A stretch of DNA of 14,731 nucleotides from Butyrivibrio sp. (GCF_015056685.1 NZ_SVFW01000071.1:1-14731), one strand, 5' to 3'; shown: positions 1 to 6,036, counted from the stretch's first letter. Program-made: numbers and translations. Notes: generated by a model from the letters alone, not told the origin.

Positions 1-126
1 ACCATCAGCGAGATCATCAATTCTATCATCGGGAGCGGATTTACTTTGGAGCGTTTTGATGAACATCCTTCATGGGAAAATGAGAAACTCCCTGGAGAGT
101 TTACTGCGATAGCAATAAAGCGGTGA
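1..126 (+). CDS. SAM-dependent class I methyltransferase, C-terminal end (partial)
   Basis: Frame 1 is open from the first base to a TGA at 124-126 and gives 41 residues. It contains the segment DEHPSWENEKLPGEFTAIA, which resembles the closing beta strands of small Firmicute class I SAM-dependent methyltransferases of unknown substrate; I recognise this tail from memory of the family. The catalytic SAM-binding part lies outside the window, so substrate and reaction cannot be judged. About 120 bases separate it from the next gene, and only a weak G+C hairpin (about 171-186) lies between, so separate transcription of the next gene is possible but not proven. Confidence 0.7.
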   Translation, partial: TISEIINSIIGSGFTLERFDEHPSWENEKLPGEFTAIAIKR

Positions 127-245
127 GTAAAGTTTTGTTATAACCGTTCTTTCTATATGAAGCTGCCGGGGTGGCTGTTATCATTCTTTTTGTAAGGTGC
201 CGATACAAGTAACAGGAAATAAGCAGATACGAAAGGATGATAAAA

Positions 246-953
246 ATGAACAGAGATATTTTTATAAAAAACCTGACCGGAGACCGGATAGAGATGAGTC
301 CCAAGGGCAGATGTGCAAACGAGCTTTCCGTTGAAGAATTTGAAAAAGGATATGAGAAGTTTTTCGAAATGATCTTTGAGGTCGCCGATACGGATGTTTC
401 CTCCATAACCGGATACGGGGAATTTGACGAAGACAACAAAGCCCCATTTGCCACATTCGAGGAATTTGTCCGTGAGACCTTTAACGAGGATCAGGAAGGC
501 TACTGGCATAACTGGACGCAGATGTTTGAAACAACATTCCTAAGGAAAGATTATTTCGATAAGATATTTGCAAAGATCATGCAGTATGCACCCTACTGCG
601 AAGGGCAGAGATTCCTTGCAAATAACAATACCTTTTTTGTCAACATGATCGTGGATGATTCGGGAAAAACCTACTGCGCAGACTGGGGCCGTGCCGGTAT
701 AATGGACTTTATAATGGATTTTGCGATTCTTGATCTGAATAAGCCATATTTACTGGTTCCGGAAAAACTATATGAGTATGTCCAGAAAAAGAAAATTGAT
801 ATAAAGAACTTTAAGGAACGATTTTTATGCATGGCGTATTTTAAGGGACTACACACACTCATGTGGCATGCATCCATAGACGATCTTGAGTCCTGCGAAT
901 CCATTACCGCATCTTTAAATGAACTGGAAGAACGCATGAACAGGCTGGTCTGA
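246..953 (+). CDS. Degenerate APH/hygromycin-phosphotransferase-like protein (probable pseudokinase)
   Basis: 235 residues. I chose ATG 246 over the in-frame ATG 237 because the GAAAGGA ribosome binding site (231-237) overlaps 237 but sits about 8 bases before 246. The protein resembles the C-lobe of hygromycin/macrolide phosphotransferases: a TGYGEFD segment near residues 55-61, then GQRFLANNN at about 120-128, and a CADW segment with Asp146 in the place of the metal-binding Asp of the family, followed by a DFAILDL helix. Where active members have HxDxxxxN, this protein has N126-N127-N128 and keeps only the last Asn (N133), so the catalytic base is gone. The nucleotide-binding N-lobe is also absent; family members usually run about 300 residues. 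The frame is clean, so it is probably an expressed non-catalytic protein, perhaps a binding or regulatory partner, though a decaying resistance gene is possible. The next gene starts 4 bases downstream. Confidence 0.75.
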   Translation: MNRDIFIKNLTGDRIEMSPKGRCANELSVEEFEKGYEKFFEMIFEVADTDVSSITGYGEFDEDNKAPFATFEEFVRETFNEDQEGYWHNWTQMFETTFLRKDYFDKIFAKIMQYAPYCEGQRFLANNNTFFVNMIVDDSGKTYCADWGRAGIMDFIMDFAILDLNKPYLLVPEKLYEYVQKKKIDIKNFKERFLCMAYFKGLHTLMWHASIDDLESCESITASLNELEERMNRLV

Positions 954-957
954 ACAG

Positions 958-1614
958 ATGAAATATGAAAATGCAAAGGATATTCTCCCCGCAAGCCTTT
1001 TGAGAGAAGTGCAAAAGTATGCAGAAGGAAAAGCCATCTATATACCTATGCGCGAAAGATCAAAGGGCTGGGGAGAAGCATCTGGTTATCGTGAAAAACT
1101 GAATAAGAGAAATGCTCTCATCTGCAGCAGGTATGGCGCAGGTGCCGGTATTATGGAACTGGCAGAGGAGTTTTTTCTCTCTCCGGAATCGATCAAGAAA
1201 ATAGTGTACGGTAAGAAGATAAAACTCCCGGAGTATTCGCCCACCATATACTCCGCAAAGCAGTATTCGGATGCCGGTATAGGTGAAGAATGGGTAAGGA
1301 TATATCTGGACAATGAAGGTATGGATACACCTGACGGATCAGAGTTTTTCCTGTCTGAACTTGTGAAAATCCCTCTTCGCCTTATAGAGGATGGTCCAGG
1401 TGCGGAGGCAAAAGAAGAATCGGATGCGTATACAGATAAACCTTTGATCATTATGTTCGAGGATCACAGATTCAGAAGTTTCTGTGGAGAGGAATATCTT
1501 GCCTTTTTGAGAAAGGAAAAGAAGAACGCACACTGGGCTTTTATTTTCGTGAGCCACAAGGAGTACAGTTACTATCTTAACAACTTCGGCAAGCAGTTTC
1601 AGAGAGGAACATAA
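958..1614 (+). CDS. CD3324-type Mor-like HTH regulator with extra C-terminal domain
   Basis: 218 residues. The first ~87 match the pattern of the CD3324 family (Mor transcription activator-like): NAKDILPASLLREVQKYAEG at residues 5-24, an aromatic IYIP at 27-30, a WGEASGYREKLNKRN stretch at 38-52, and a helix-turn-helix at about 54-83 (LAEEFFLSPESIKKIV). This part should bind DNA. Residues ~90-218 form an additional acidic-aromatic region (IGEEWVRIYLDNEG, KIPLRLIE, KPLIIMFEDHRFRSFCGEEY) that I do not recognise; stand-alone CD3324 proteins are usually only about 90 residues. It starts 4 bases after the pseudokinase stop with no strong ribosome binding site, suggesting translational coupling. 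The likely role is local transcriptional control, with the C-terminal part as sensor or partner-binding module (inference). Confidence 0.75.
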   Translation: MKYENAKDILPASLLREVQKYAEGKAIYIPMRERSKGWGEASGYREKLNKRNALICSRYGAGAGIMELAEEFFLSPESIKKIVYGKKIKLPEYSPTIYSAKQYSDAGIGEEWVRIYLDNEGMDTPDGSEFFLSELVKIPLRLIEDGPGAEAKEESDAYTDKPLIIMFEDHRFRSFCGEEYLAFLRKEKKNAHWAFIFVSHKEYSYYLNNFGKQFQRGT

Positions 1615-1645
1615 TTACCTGGAAAAAAGCGTGGAGGAATGCGTA

Positions 1646-2692
1646 TTGACAAATGTTTTAGAGAAGGCAAAAGCCATTTATGATTTAGAGAATTATGAGT
1701 TTGAACAAGTGGGCGGACATGACGGCGGAAGAAACCTCGTCTATGTCTGCAAACAAAAGGAAGAAAAGAAATACGTATTAAGAATATCCGCGCTTGGTGA
1801 CAGGACGATGGAAGAATATGAGGCAGAGACGGAATTCGTGCATTACCTTGCGAAAAACGGTGCATCCGTCGCGGATGTGATCCCTTCGAGGAGCGGAAAA
1901 CTCGTGGAACGCATGCAGGTAAAACCTTCGGTGATCGGTTTAAGCGAGGCTGCTGATGGAGCAGAAGGGGATGCGGAATGCTTTGTATCTTTGTTTGCGT
2001 ATGCTAAAGGAATCCTTCTCAGCGAAAACGGATATCATTACAGAGATGGGGCACCGCTTTCCGAGCTGTTTTACAACATGGGAAAGACCATCGGAGCGAT
2101 TCACAGGCTCTCGAAGCAATATCGGCCAACACATCAAAGGCAACAATATTTTGACAAGTACAACATGGAGTATGTCGATAAGGTGATCCCTGATGCTTAT
2201 GCGGAGCTGAAGGCGGCCATTGCGGATCGCCTGGAGAGGTTCAGGACGCTCCCCGTGGATCCGGAGAGCTATGGCCTTGTACATTTTGATTTCAGCGACG
2301 GGAATTATCACGTGGATTTCAGTGACGGCGCAATTACGACCTTTGATTTCGACAATTGCATCTATTGCTGGTACATGTTTGACCTTGCACATCTTTGGAC
2401 GCATGGCGTTGGCTGGTGTCAGTGGATGCCGGACGGAGAGAAGCGTCTGGCCTACATGAAGGAAGAGTATTTTGCGACCATTTTAGAGGGTTACCGGAGT
2501 GAGGCAACGGTTTCCGAGGAGCTGTTGGAAAGGCTTCCGCTCTTTATCGACATGGTGCTGATCGAAGGCATTGTGGACGAGTTTGAGTGCGCCGCCAGGG
2601 AAGGTGAGGAGCCGGACCCGGAGGACGTGGAAGATTACGTAAAGTGCCTGGTGGAAGCCATTCCATACGCAGGCATAGGAGTAGACTTATAA
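1646..2692 (+). CDS. APH-fold phosphotransferase family protein (intact active site)
   Basis: 348 residues from a TTG start at 1646. The open frame extends to GTG 1631, but that codon overlaps the GGAGG ribosome binding site (1633-1637), which is 8 bases from TTG 1646. N-lobe features are present: a Gly-rich strand GGHDGGRNLVY, a YVLRIS strand, and an acidic helix EYEAETEFVHYLAKNG. The catalytic loop H213-F-D215-FSDG-N220 matches HxDxxxxN, and D234-F-D236 gives the metal-binding DxD. These are typical of the choline/homoserine-kinase-like APH superfamily (including SrkA-type kinases). The substrate, whether antibiotic, small alcohol or protein, cannot be told from the sequence. It follows the CD3324-type gene by 31 bases and is probably in the same operon, so an active kinase sits next to a dead relative. 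Confidence 0.85.
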   Translation: MTNVLEKAKAIYDLENYEFEQVGGHDGGRNLVYVCKQKEEKKYVLRISALGDRTMEEYEAETEFVHYLAKNGASVADVIPSRSGKLVERMQVKPSVIGLSEAADGAEGDAECFVSLFAYAKGILLSENGYHYRDGAPLSELFYNMGKTIGAIHRLSKQYRPTHQRQQYFDKYNMEYVDKVIPDAYAELKAAIADRLERFRTLPVDPESYGLVHFDFSDGNYHVDFSDGAITTFDFDNCIYCWYMFDLAHLWTHGVGWCQWMPDGEKRLAYMKEEYFATILEGYRSEATVSEELLERLPLFIDMVLIEGIVDEFECAAREGEEPDPEDVEDYVKCLVEAIPYAGIGVDL

Positions 2693-2990
2693 TGGCTCTA
2701 TCCTGGTTCATAGCGCTGAAAAATAGCGGAGGAAACAGATGGAAGACTACAGCAAGCAGCATAAGAAAGCATAGATTATTGGGGTGAGTGATACCCACCA
2801 AGGAAGCTATAGCATTGTCATCCGTGACAATAAAATGACAATACAAACCTTAAAAAGTATAGTAGATACATTCAAACAGTTCAGAAAATGTATTTGCGAG
2901 CTGGAGTGACATATGTGTCATAGGGCAAAGCAGATTATCCTCCAAGAGGTAAACTGTTTTATCCTAAAAGAATTAAATAGAACATAAGTA
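2693..2990. other. Gene-poor stretch with short inverted repeats
   Basis: About 300 bases between the phosphotransferase stop and the terminator hold no confident gene. I see a possible gene relic at 2739 (listed separately), a perfect 7-bp hairpin ATTGTCA-TCCG-TGACAAT at 2814-2831, a further TGACAAT at 2836-2842, and a TGACA-TATG-TGTCA inverted repeat at 2907-2920. There is no T-tract after these repeats, so they are not intrinsic terminators. The stretch is more likely decayed sequence than a dedicated regulatory region. Confidence 0.5.
2739..2909 (+). pseudogene. Possible methyltransferase N-terminal relic
   Basis: ATG 2739 has an excellent ribosome binding site (GGAGG, 2729-2733) and opens with MEDYSKQHKKA, then a TAG at 2772-2774. 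The opening resembles the N-terminus of the same kind of small class I methyltransferase whose tail is at 1-126, where the family (from memory) usually continues with a Trp-Glu-Tyr segment. After the TAG the same frame stays open to TGA 2907-2909 but no longer looks like a methyltransferase. The simplest reading is a truncated relic: start and ribosome binding site kept, body deleted. It could also be a chance 11-codon ORF. Confidence 0.35.
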
Positions 2991-3040
2991 ACAGACCTTG
3001 AAAAGGACTAACGAGGCTCCTTTCCAAGGTCTGTTCTTTT
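2991..3040. terminator. Bidirectional intrinsic terminator between convergent genes
   Basis: A 17-bp inverted repeat begins ACAGACCTTG at 2991 and closes with CAAGGTCTGT at 3025-3034, around a 10-base loop, with one A/C mismatch on the + strand that becomes a G-U pair on the - strand. It is followed on the + strand by TCTTTT. It lies between the rightward phosphotransferase gene and the leftward XRE gene, whose stop is at 3039, so it can serve both. The T-tract is better for the rightward transcript. Confidence 0.75.
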
Positions 3041-3386
3041 AGCTTATTCCTGCTATTTTGTTTGCGTATGCAATTAACCGTTTTCTCGTTTCAGTTTCCG
3101 GATTTTGACATAATTTGATGATTTCGAATAGTTCCGGATCTGATGCTCTTGATATGGTATAGGATATGGGGCTGGAATCATCGGTAAGGTTCATCAGGTA
3201 TTCTTTGGAAGTATCCAAAACTTGAGCAATTACTTCTAAAGTCTGTATAGAAGGTGTTCTGGCGCCTGATTCGTACCTCAGATAAGCAGGTTGAGAAAGC
3301 TGCATTCTTTTGGCTGCTTCCATCTTGCTGATCCCAAGTTTTTCTCTGCACTCTTTTAATCTTTTTATATTCAGTGAAATACTCAT
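3039..3386 (-). CDS. XRE-family helix-turn-helix repressor
   Basis: 115 residues. The N-terminal ~65 form a classic XRE/Cro-CI helix-turn-helix: KRLKECREKLGISKMEAAKRM, then LSQPAYLRYESGARTPSIQTLEVIAQVL, ending with the typical SKEYLMNLTDD. The C-terminal ~45 residues (SDPELFEIIKLCQNPETETR) are helical and may dimerise. It is the only leftward gene in the window and faces a small ORF and a phage-like operon. A good leftward promoter (TTGATG at 3467-3462, 17-bp spacer, TATAAT at 3444-3439) is overlapped by a palindromic operator candidate, which suggests autorepression. The ribosome binding site GAAGGAG is about 12 bases from the ATG, somewhat far. A phage-type lysogeny repressor or an antitoxin-like regulator are both possible. 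Confidence 0.85.
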   Translation of the reverse strand: MSISLNIKRLKECREKLGISKMEAAKRMQLSQPAYLRYESGARTPSIQTLEVIAQVLDTSKEYLMNLTDDSSPISYTISRASDPELFEIIKLCQNPETETRKRLIAYANKIAGIS

Positions 3387-3438
3387 ACTTTCTGAAAACT
3401 CCTTCGAAAACAGTATTTGATTTTGGTGTTATCTGTTG

Positions 3439-3467
3439 ATTATACCATTGGAATATGATACCATCAA
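3439..3467 (-). promoter_or_regulatory. Leftward promoter of the XRE gene
   Basis: On the - strand TTGATG (3467-3462) and a perfect TATAAT (3444-3439) are separated by 17 bases. The -10 box is covered by the palindrome at 3442-3454, so the XRE product could shut off its own gene. The predicted start of transcription lies about 45 bases before the ATG. Confidence 0.6.
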
Positions 3468-3483
3468 CGCATACCAATGGTAT
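3442..3483. promoter_or_regulatory. Operator pair in the divergent region (sites 1 and 2)
   Basis: Site 1 (3442-3454) is ATACCATTGGAAT and site 2 (3471-3483) is ATACCAATGGTAT, a perfect odd palindrome with 6-bp arms. Their centres are 29 bp apart. Viewed together, TATACCATTGG (3441-3451) and CCAATGGTATA (3474-3484) also form a perfect 11-bp inverted repeat. Two further half sites ATACCA are at 3458-3463 and 3499-3504. Site 1 covers the leftward -10 box and site 2 lies just before a possible rightward -10 TAGAAT (3485-3490). The obvious candidate binder is the adjacent XRE protein (inference). Confidence 0.6.
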
Positions 3484-3569
3484 ATAGAATAAATTTTGAT
3501 ACCAAAGCAAATCCTCTGACATTGGAGGGAGTGAAGGCTTTGATGGAGCGGATGAGGAGGAATCAAACG

Positions 3570-3761
3570 ATGGCACCGAATATAAAAGATATGGAGAACA
3601 GACTGAACACATTGTATTGGACTGATTCTGAAAAGTACATGGAATTATTGGATGTGATAAAAGGAATGGGTTTTAAAATCTATCGAAATTCTAAAGGAAA
3701 GCATAGAGTGCAGATGGATATGAGCAATGCTTTTGGCGGTATATTTAAAGACTTTTTTTAG
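3570..3761 (+). CDS. Small hypothetical protein, divergent from the XRE repressor
   Basis: 63 residues from ATG 3570, chosen because GAGGAGG (3554-3560) lies 9 bases upstream. The in-frame ATG 3543 is an alternative with a weaker site; ATG 3477 is unlikely because it lies inside operator site 2 and upstream of the presumed transcript start. The product has an acidic helical first half (MENRLNTLYWTDSEKYMELL) and a basic strand-like part (GFKIYRNSKGKHRVQMDM), ending in an aromatic-rich GGIFKDFF tail. I do not recognise the family. Its place directly opposite the XRE gene, behind a shared operator region, matches the position of cro-like or antirepressor genes in phage switches, but no helix-turn-helix is visible. 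Confidence 0.6.
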   Translation: MAPNIKDMENRLNTLYWTDSEKYMELLDVIKGMGFKIYRNSKGKHRVQMDMSNAFGGIFKDFF

Positions 3762-3781
3762 TGCAGATATAGCAGCATTCT

Positions 3782-3806
3782 GTGAAATCACAATTTGTGA
3801 TTTCAC
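3782..3806. repeat. 25-bp perfect palindrome (copy 1, intergenic)
   Basis: Arms GTGAAATCACAA (3782-3793) and TTGTGATTTCAC (3795-3806) flank a single T. There is no T-tract after it, so it is not a standard intrinsic terminator even though it follows the small ORF by about 20 bases. Its 13-bp core TCACAATTTGTGA closely matches the core of a second 25-bp palindrome inside the BRO gene at 5183-5207. A protein binding site or an RNA hairpin are both possible. Confidence 0.7.
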
Positions 3807-3846
3807 GGAAAGGATTTACAGAACTAAAATAATAGGCGATATCGAT

Positions 3847-3889
3847 TATGCCAATGGCATAAAGTATTATCAATATACCAGTGTATAAT
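3847..3889. promoter_or_regulatory. Promoter and operator pair (sites 3 and 4) before the phage-like operon
   Basis: Site 3 (3847-3861) is TATGCCAATGGCATA, a perfect palindrome around a central A. Site 4 (3874-3887) is TATACCAGTGTATA, with 5-bp perfect arms and a left half ATACCA identical to sites 1 and 2. Centres are about 27 bp apart, nearly the same spacing as sites 1 and 2. A perfect TATAAT (3884-3889) overlaps site 4 and is the likely -10; no good -35 is visible, and site 3 lies close upstream of where it would be. Bound repressor would block polymerase here. The predicted transcript start is very near the ribosome binding site GAGAGG (3891-3896). Confidence 0.55.
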
Positions 3890-3902
3890 TGAGAGGATTA
3901 AT

Positions 3903-5009
3903 ATGTACAAAAACAGTGATTATGACCATAAAATTGAAAAGAGAATTTCAGCACTTCCAGCAACTCTGGCTTTGACTCTAACGGAGGCAGAATGCAATAT
4001 GGTAATATCTGCGCTTGATTTGTATAGCCGAATTTGGATAGGACAATATGATCGGATTGATGATATTTATATTTATGATACAGGTTCTAGGTGGAACAAG
4101 GATTCGAGAAGACATTGCCTTTTTCAGGAGATTCGTAATATTCTGATTCCTTCTTTGATGGGCGATTATTCATCATGCTCTTTGGGAATATGGAGTGAAA
4201 AAACTGATATTAGGGCCATCAATGCATATGATATACAGCAACGACTTAGATATGAGTTGTCTTGGTATAAGAACCCCGAGGGGGATATAACGATAGACTA
4301 TGATACACCCATGATCCGAGGAAGCAATGGTGATTTATCTGTGTTTTGCGAAACTACAGAAGAAGGAGTATGTGCTACTTTATATTTATCGAAGGAGCAT
4401 CTGACAGTAATGCAAACCTCTATTGAAGTATATAGTTTTCTAATCAATCGCAAAATGCAGGAGGCTTTTAGATACTTTACTTCTAATGAAGAAGTGCTTT
4501 CTCTAGCCGAAGAACTCACCAGGATATATAAGGAATATGAGTACCTCTCTTTTTCTTCCGATACGAATTATGGAATAGAGAGGTATCGGAATCTGATAAA
4601 CAAGACATCAAAGATTATGGAAAAGATTAAGGATGTAAATGAAGAGAAAGCGTATACAGATTTCATTCGGATTAACATATCTCCGACAAATCCTTTTATA
4701 CCATTAGACGATGCGCTGAGAATACTTGACCAGCCATTTGAGCATTTTAAGAAATGCAGGAGGAAGTTCCCTCCCCAAAACGTATTAGATCTGCCTGGGG
4801 CAGGGTTTCTGACTAGAATGCGTGGAAAGGAACGTGCTACAACAGACTATCTATTGGTATGGTATGAACCGTCAACCAAAACAGAATACTATTTTGAAGG
4901 AGAGAATTATATAATTAAACATGATGGTAAAATTGACATGCCAGATGATATAATGCGTTTCATTCGAACAAAATGTCAAGCAATGAGGAATAAGAATAAT
5001 GGGGAATGA
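3903..5009 (+). CDS. Hypothetical protein with phage-like N-terminal half
   Basis: 368 residues; GAGAGG (3891-3896) is 6 bases before the ATG. Residues ~22-140 (LTLTEAECNMVISALDLYSRIWIGQYDRI, then SLGIWSEKTDIRAINAYDIQQ, then DITIDYDTPMIRGS) resemble small conserved proteins of unknown role found in Firmicute prophages and plasmids, recognised from memory. Those are usually 120-150 residues, so the remaining ~230 residues here look like an added part: a helical middle (LAEELTRIYKEYEYLSF, then a Lys-rich helix about 225-255) and a mixed C-terminal end with DYLLVWYEPSTKTEYYFEG. No catalytic motif, signal peptide or membrane segment is visible. It overlaps the BRO-N gene by 11 bases, so the two are co-translated. 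Function unknown. Confidence 0.8.
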   Translation: MYKNSDYDHKIEKRISALPATLALTLTEAECNMVISALDLYSRIWIGQYDRIDDIYIYDTGSRWNKDSRRHCLFQEIRNILIPSLMGDYSSCSLGIWSEKTDIRAINAYDIQQRLRYELSWYKNPEGDITIDYDTPMIRGSNGDLSVFCETTEEGVCATLYLSKEHLTVMQTSIEVYSFLINRKMQEAFRYFTSNEEVLSLAEELTRIYKEYEYLSFSSDTNYGIERYRNLINKTSKIMEKIKDVNEEKAYTDFIRINISPTNPFIPLDDALRILDQPFEHFKKCRRKFPPQNVLDLPGAGFLTRMRGKERATTDYLLVWYEPSTKTEYYFEGENYIIKHDGKIDMPDDIMRFIRTKCQAMRNKNNGE

Positions 5010-5865
5010 TAAAATACAGTTATTTGAAAATCAGCCGATTAGGACAGCGTGGGTAGAAGAAGAGGAGGAATGGTATTTCTCTGTTGTTGATGTGGTCCGA
5101 ATACTAACAGAACAGCCGGATACAGACGGTGCCAGGAATTATTGGAAGGTTCTGAAAAAGAGAATAAAAGAGGAAGGAAATGAACTGGTTACAAATTGTA
5201 ACCAGTTGAAAATGACAGCCCAGGATGGCAAAAAGAGATTAACAGATGTAGCCAGTACAGAACAGCTGCTCCGTATTATCCAGTCCATCCCATCAAAAAA
5301 AGCTGAGCCTTTTAAATTATGGCTTGCTCAGGTTGGGCGTGAGAGGATGGAAGAAGTAATAGATCCGGAGTTGACAATAGAGCGTGCTCTTGAAACGTAT
5401 GCTAAGAAAGGTTATTCAAGAGAATGGATCAATCAACGTTTGCAGGCAATTCAGGTGCGAAAAGAGCTTACTGATGAGTGGGACAAACGTGGCGTCAAAA
5501 AAGGCGTAGAATACGCAATCCTGACAGATGAGATAACAAAAGCCTGGTCTGGGATGACAACAAGGCAATATAAGAACCTCAAAGGCCTGAAGAAAGAGAA
5601 TCTTAGGGATAATATGTCGACTTTGGAACTGGTGCTTAATATGCTTGCAGAGGCAACTACAGCAGAAATCTCAAAGGAGAAGAAACCTGAGACTTTTGAA
5701 GATAACCGCATTGTGGCAAACGAAGGTGGTGCAGCAGCTGGAGAAGCTAGAGCTGCTGTTGAAAAAAGAACAGGTAAACCAGTTATAACCAACAAGAGCG
5801 CAAACGAACTACAGAATCTGGTTACCGGTCTAATTGAGGATATCGGAAAGCCAAACGACAATTAA
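4999..5865 (+). CDS. BRO-N domain protein (phage antirepressor-like)
   Basis: 288 residues. Residues ~7-110 form a BRO-N domain (IRTAWVEEEEEWYFSVVDVVRIL, ARNYWKVLKKRI, KRLTDVASTEQLLRIIQSIPS, PFKLWLAQVG), a DNA-binding module common in phage antirepressors and relatives of the E. coli DinD type. The C-terminal part (PELTIERALETYAKKGYS, WINQRLQAIQVRKELTDEW, then GMTTRQYKNLKGLKKENLRDNM) is the helical region that commonly accompanies this domain in bacterial members, with an Ala/Gly-rich stretch near residues 245-252. It starts 11 bases inside the preceding gene and should be made from the same transcript. In phages such proteins often counter or replace a CI-like repressor, so control opposite to the nearby XRE protein is plausible (inference). 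A 25-bp perfect palindrome lies in its coding sequence at 5183-5207. Confidence 0.88.
   Translation: MGNDKIQLFENQPIRTAWVEEEEEWYFSVVDVVRILTEQPDTDGARNYWKVLKKRIKEEGNELVTNCNQLKMTAQDGKKRLTDVASTEQLLRIIQSIPSKKAEPFKLWLAQVGRERMEEVIDPELTIERALETYAKKGYSREWINQRLQAIQVRKELTDEWDKRGVKKGVEYAILTDEITKAWSGMTTRQYKNLKGLKKENLRDNMSTLELVLNMLAEATTAEISKEKKPETFEDNRIVANEGGAAAGEARAAVEKRTGKPVITNKSANELQNLVTGLIEDIGKPNDN
5183..5207. repeat. 25-bp perfect palindrome (copy 2, inside the BRO-N gene)
   Basis: Arms AACTGGTTACAA (5183-5194) and TTGTAACCAGTT (5196-5207) flank a single A. It encodes part of the segment ELVTNCNQLK. The 13-bp core TTACAAATTGTAA (5189-5201) matches the core of the palindrome at 3782-3806 to the consensus TYACAAWTTGTRA. 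As RNA it could fold into a 10-bp stem with a 5-base loop. Confidence 0.75.
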
Positions 5866-5916
5866 CGACTAAGAAAGAAAGCAAATTAAACGTATCTACG
5901 AAATCAAAGCATGAAA

Positions 5917-5952
5917 AAAGCTGAGCTATAAAAAGTTCAGCTTTATTATTTT
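5917..5952 (+). terminator. Intrinsic terminator after the BRO-N gene
   Basis: AAAGCTGAGCT (5917-5927), loop ATAAAA, AGTTCAGCTTT (5934-5944) make an 11-bp stem with one G-U pair, followed by ATTATTTTA. It lies about 50 bases after the BRO-N stop and closes the phage-like operon. Confidence 0.8.
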
Positions 5953-6036
5953 ACGCAAAAAGTAGTGAAGCCATGGTTACATTTTCAAAAAATTTTTTTC
6001 AGGTGATATATTTCTGCGGTTAGAATCGTATTATAG

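Noticed and set aside
171..186. G+C hairpin after the methyltransferase tail as terminator
   Set aside because: The stem is only about six pairs with two G-U and the T-rich run starts about 12 bases later, too far for a confident call.
1940..2404. 154-codon open frame on the - strand
   Set aside because: It is fully inside the well-supported phosphotransferase gene, has no family resemblance and no ribosome binding site advantage.
3477..3569. Longer start (ATG 3477) for the small ORF opposite the XRE gene
   Set aside because: The ATG lies in the middle of operator site 2, before the probable -10 TAGAAT, with no ribosome binding site; later starts have good sites.
3782..3806. The 25-bp palindrome read as an intrinsic terminator for the small ORF
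   Set aside because: No T-tract follows; the next bases are GGAAAGG. A binding site or hairpin is the better description.
5451..5861. 136-codon open frame on the - strand, Ser/Leu-rich and seemingly membrane-like
   Set aside because: It is antisense to the conserved C-terminal half of the BRO-N gene; the composition is what the reverse of that helical, Lys/Glu-rich region gives.
5985..5999. A-run followed by T-run before the sigma gene, considered as terminator or bent-DNA element
   Set aside because: It has no G+C stem and could be simple AT-rich upstream promoter DNA; nothing further supports it.
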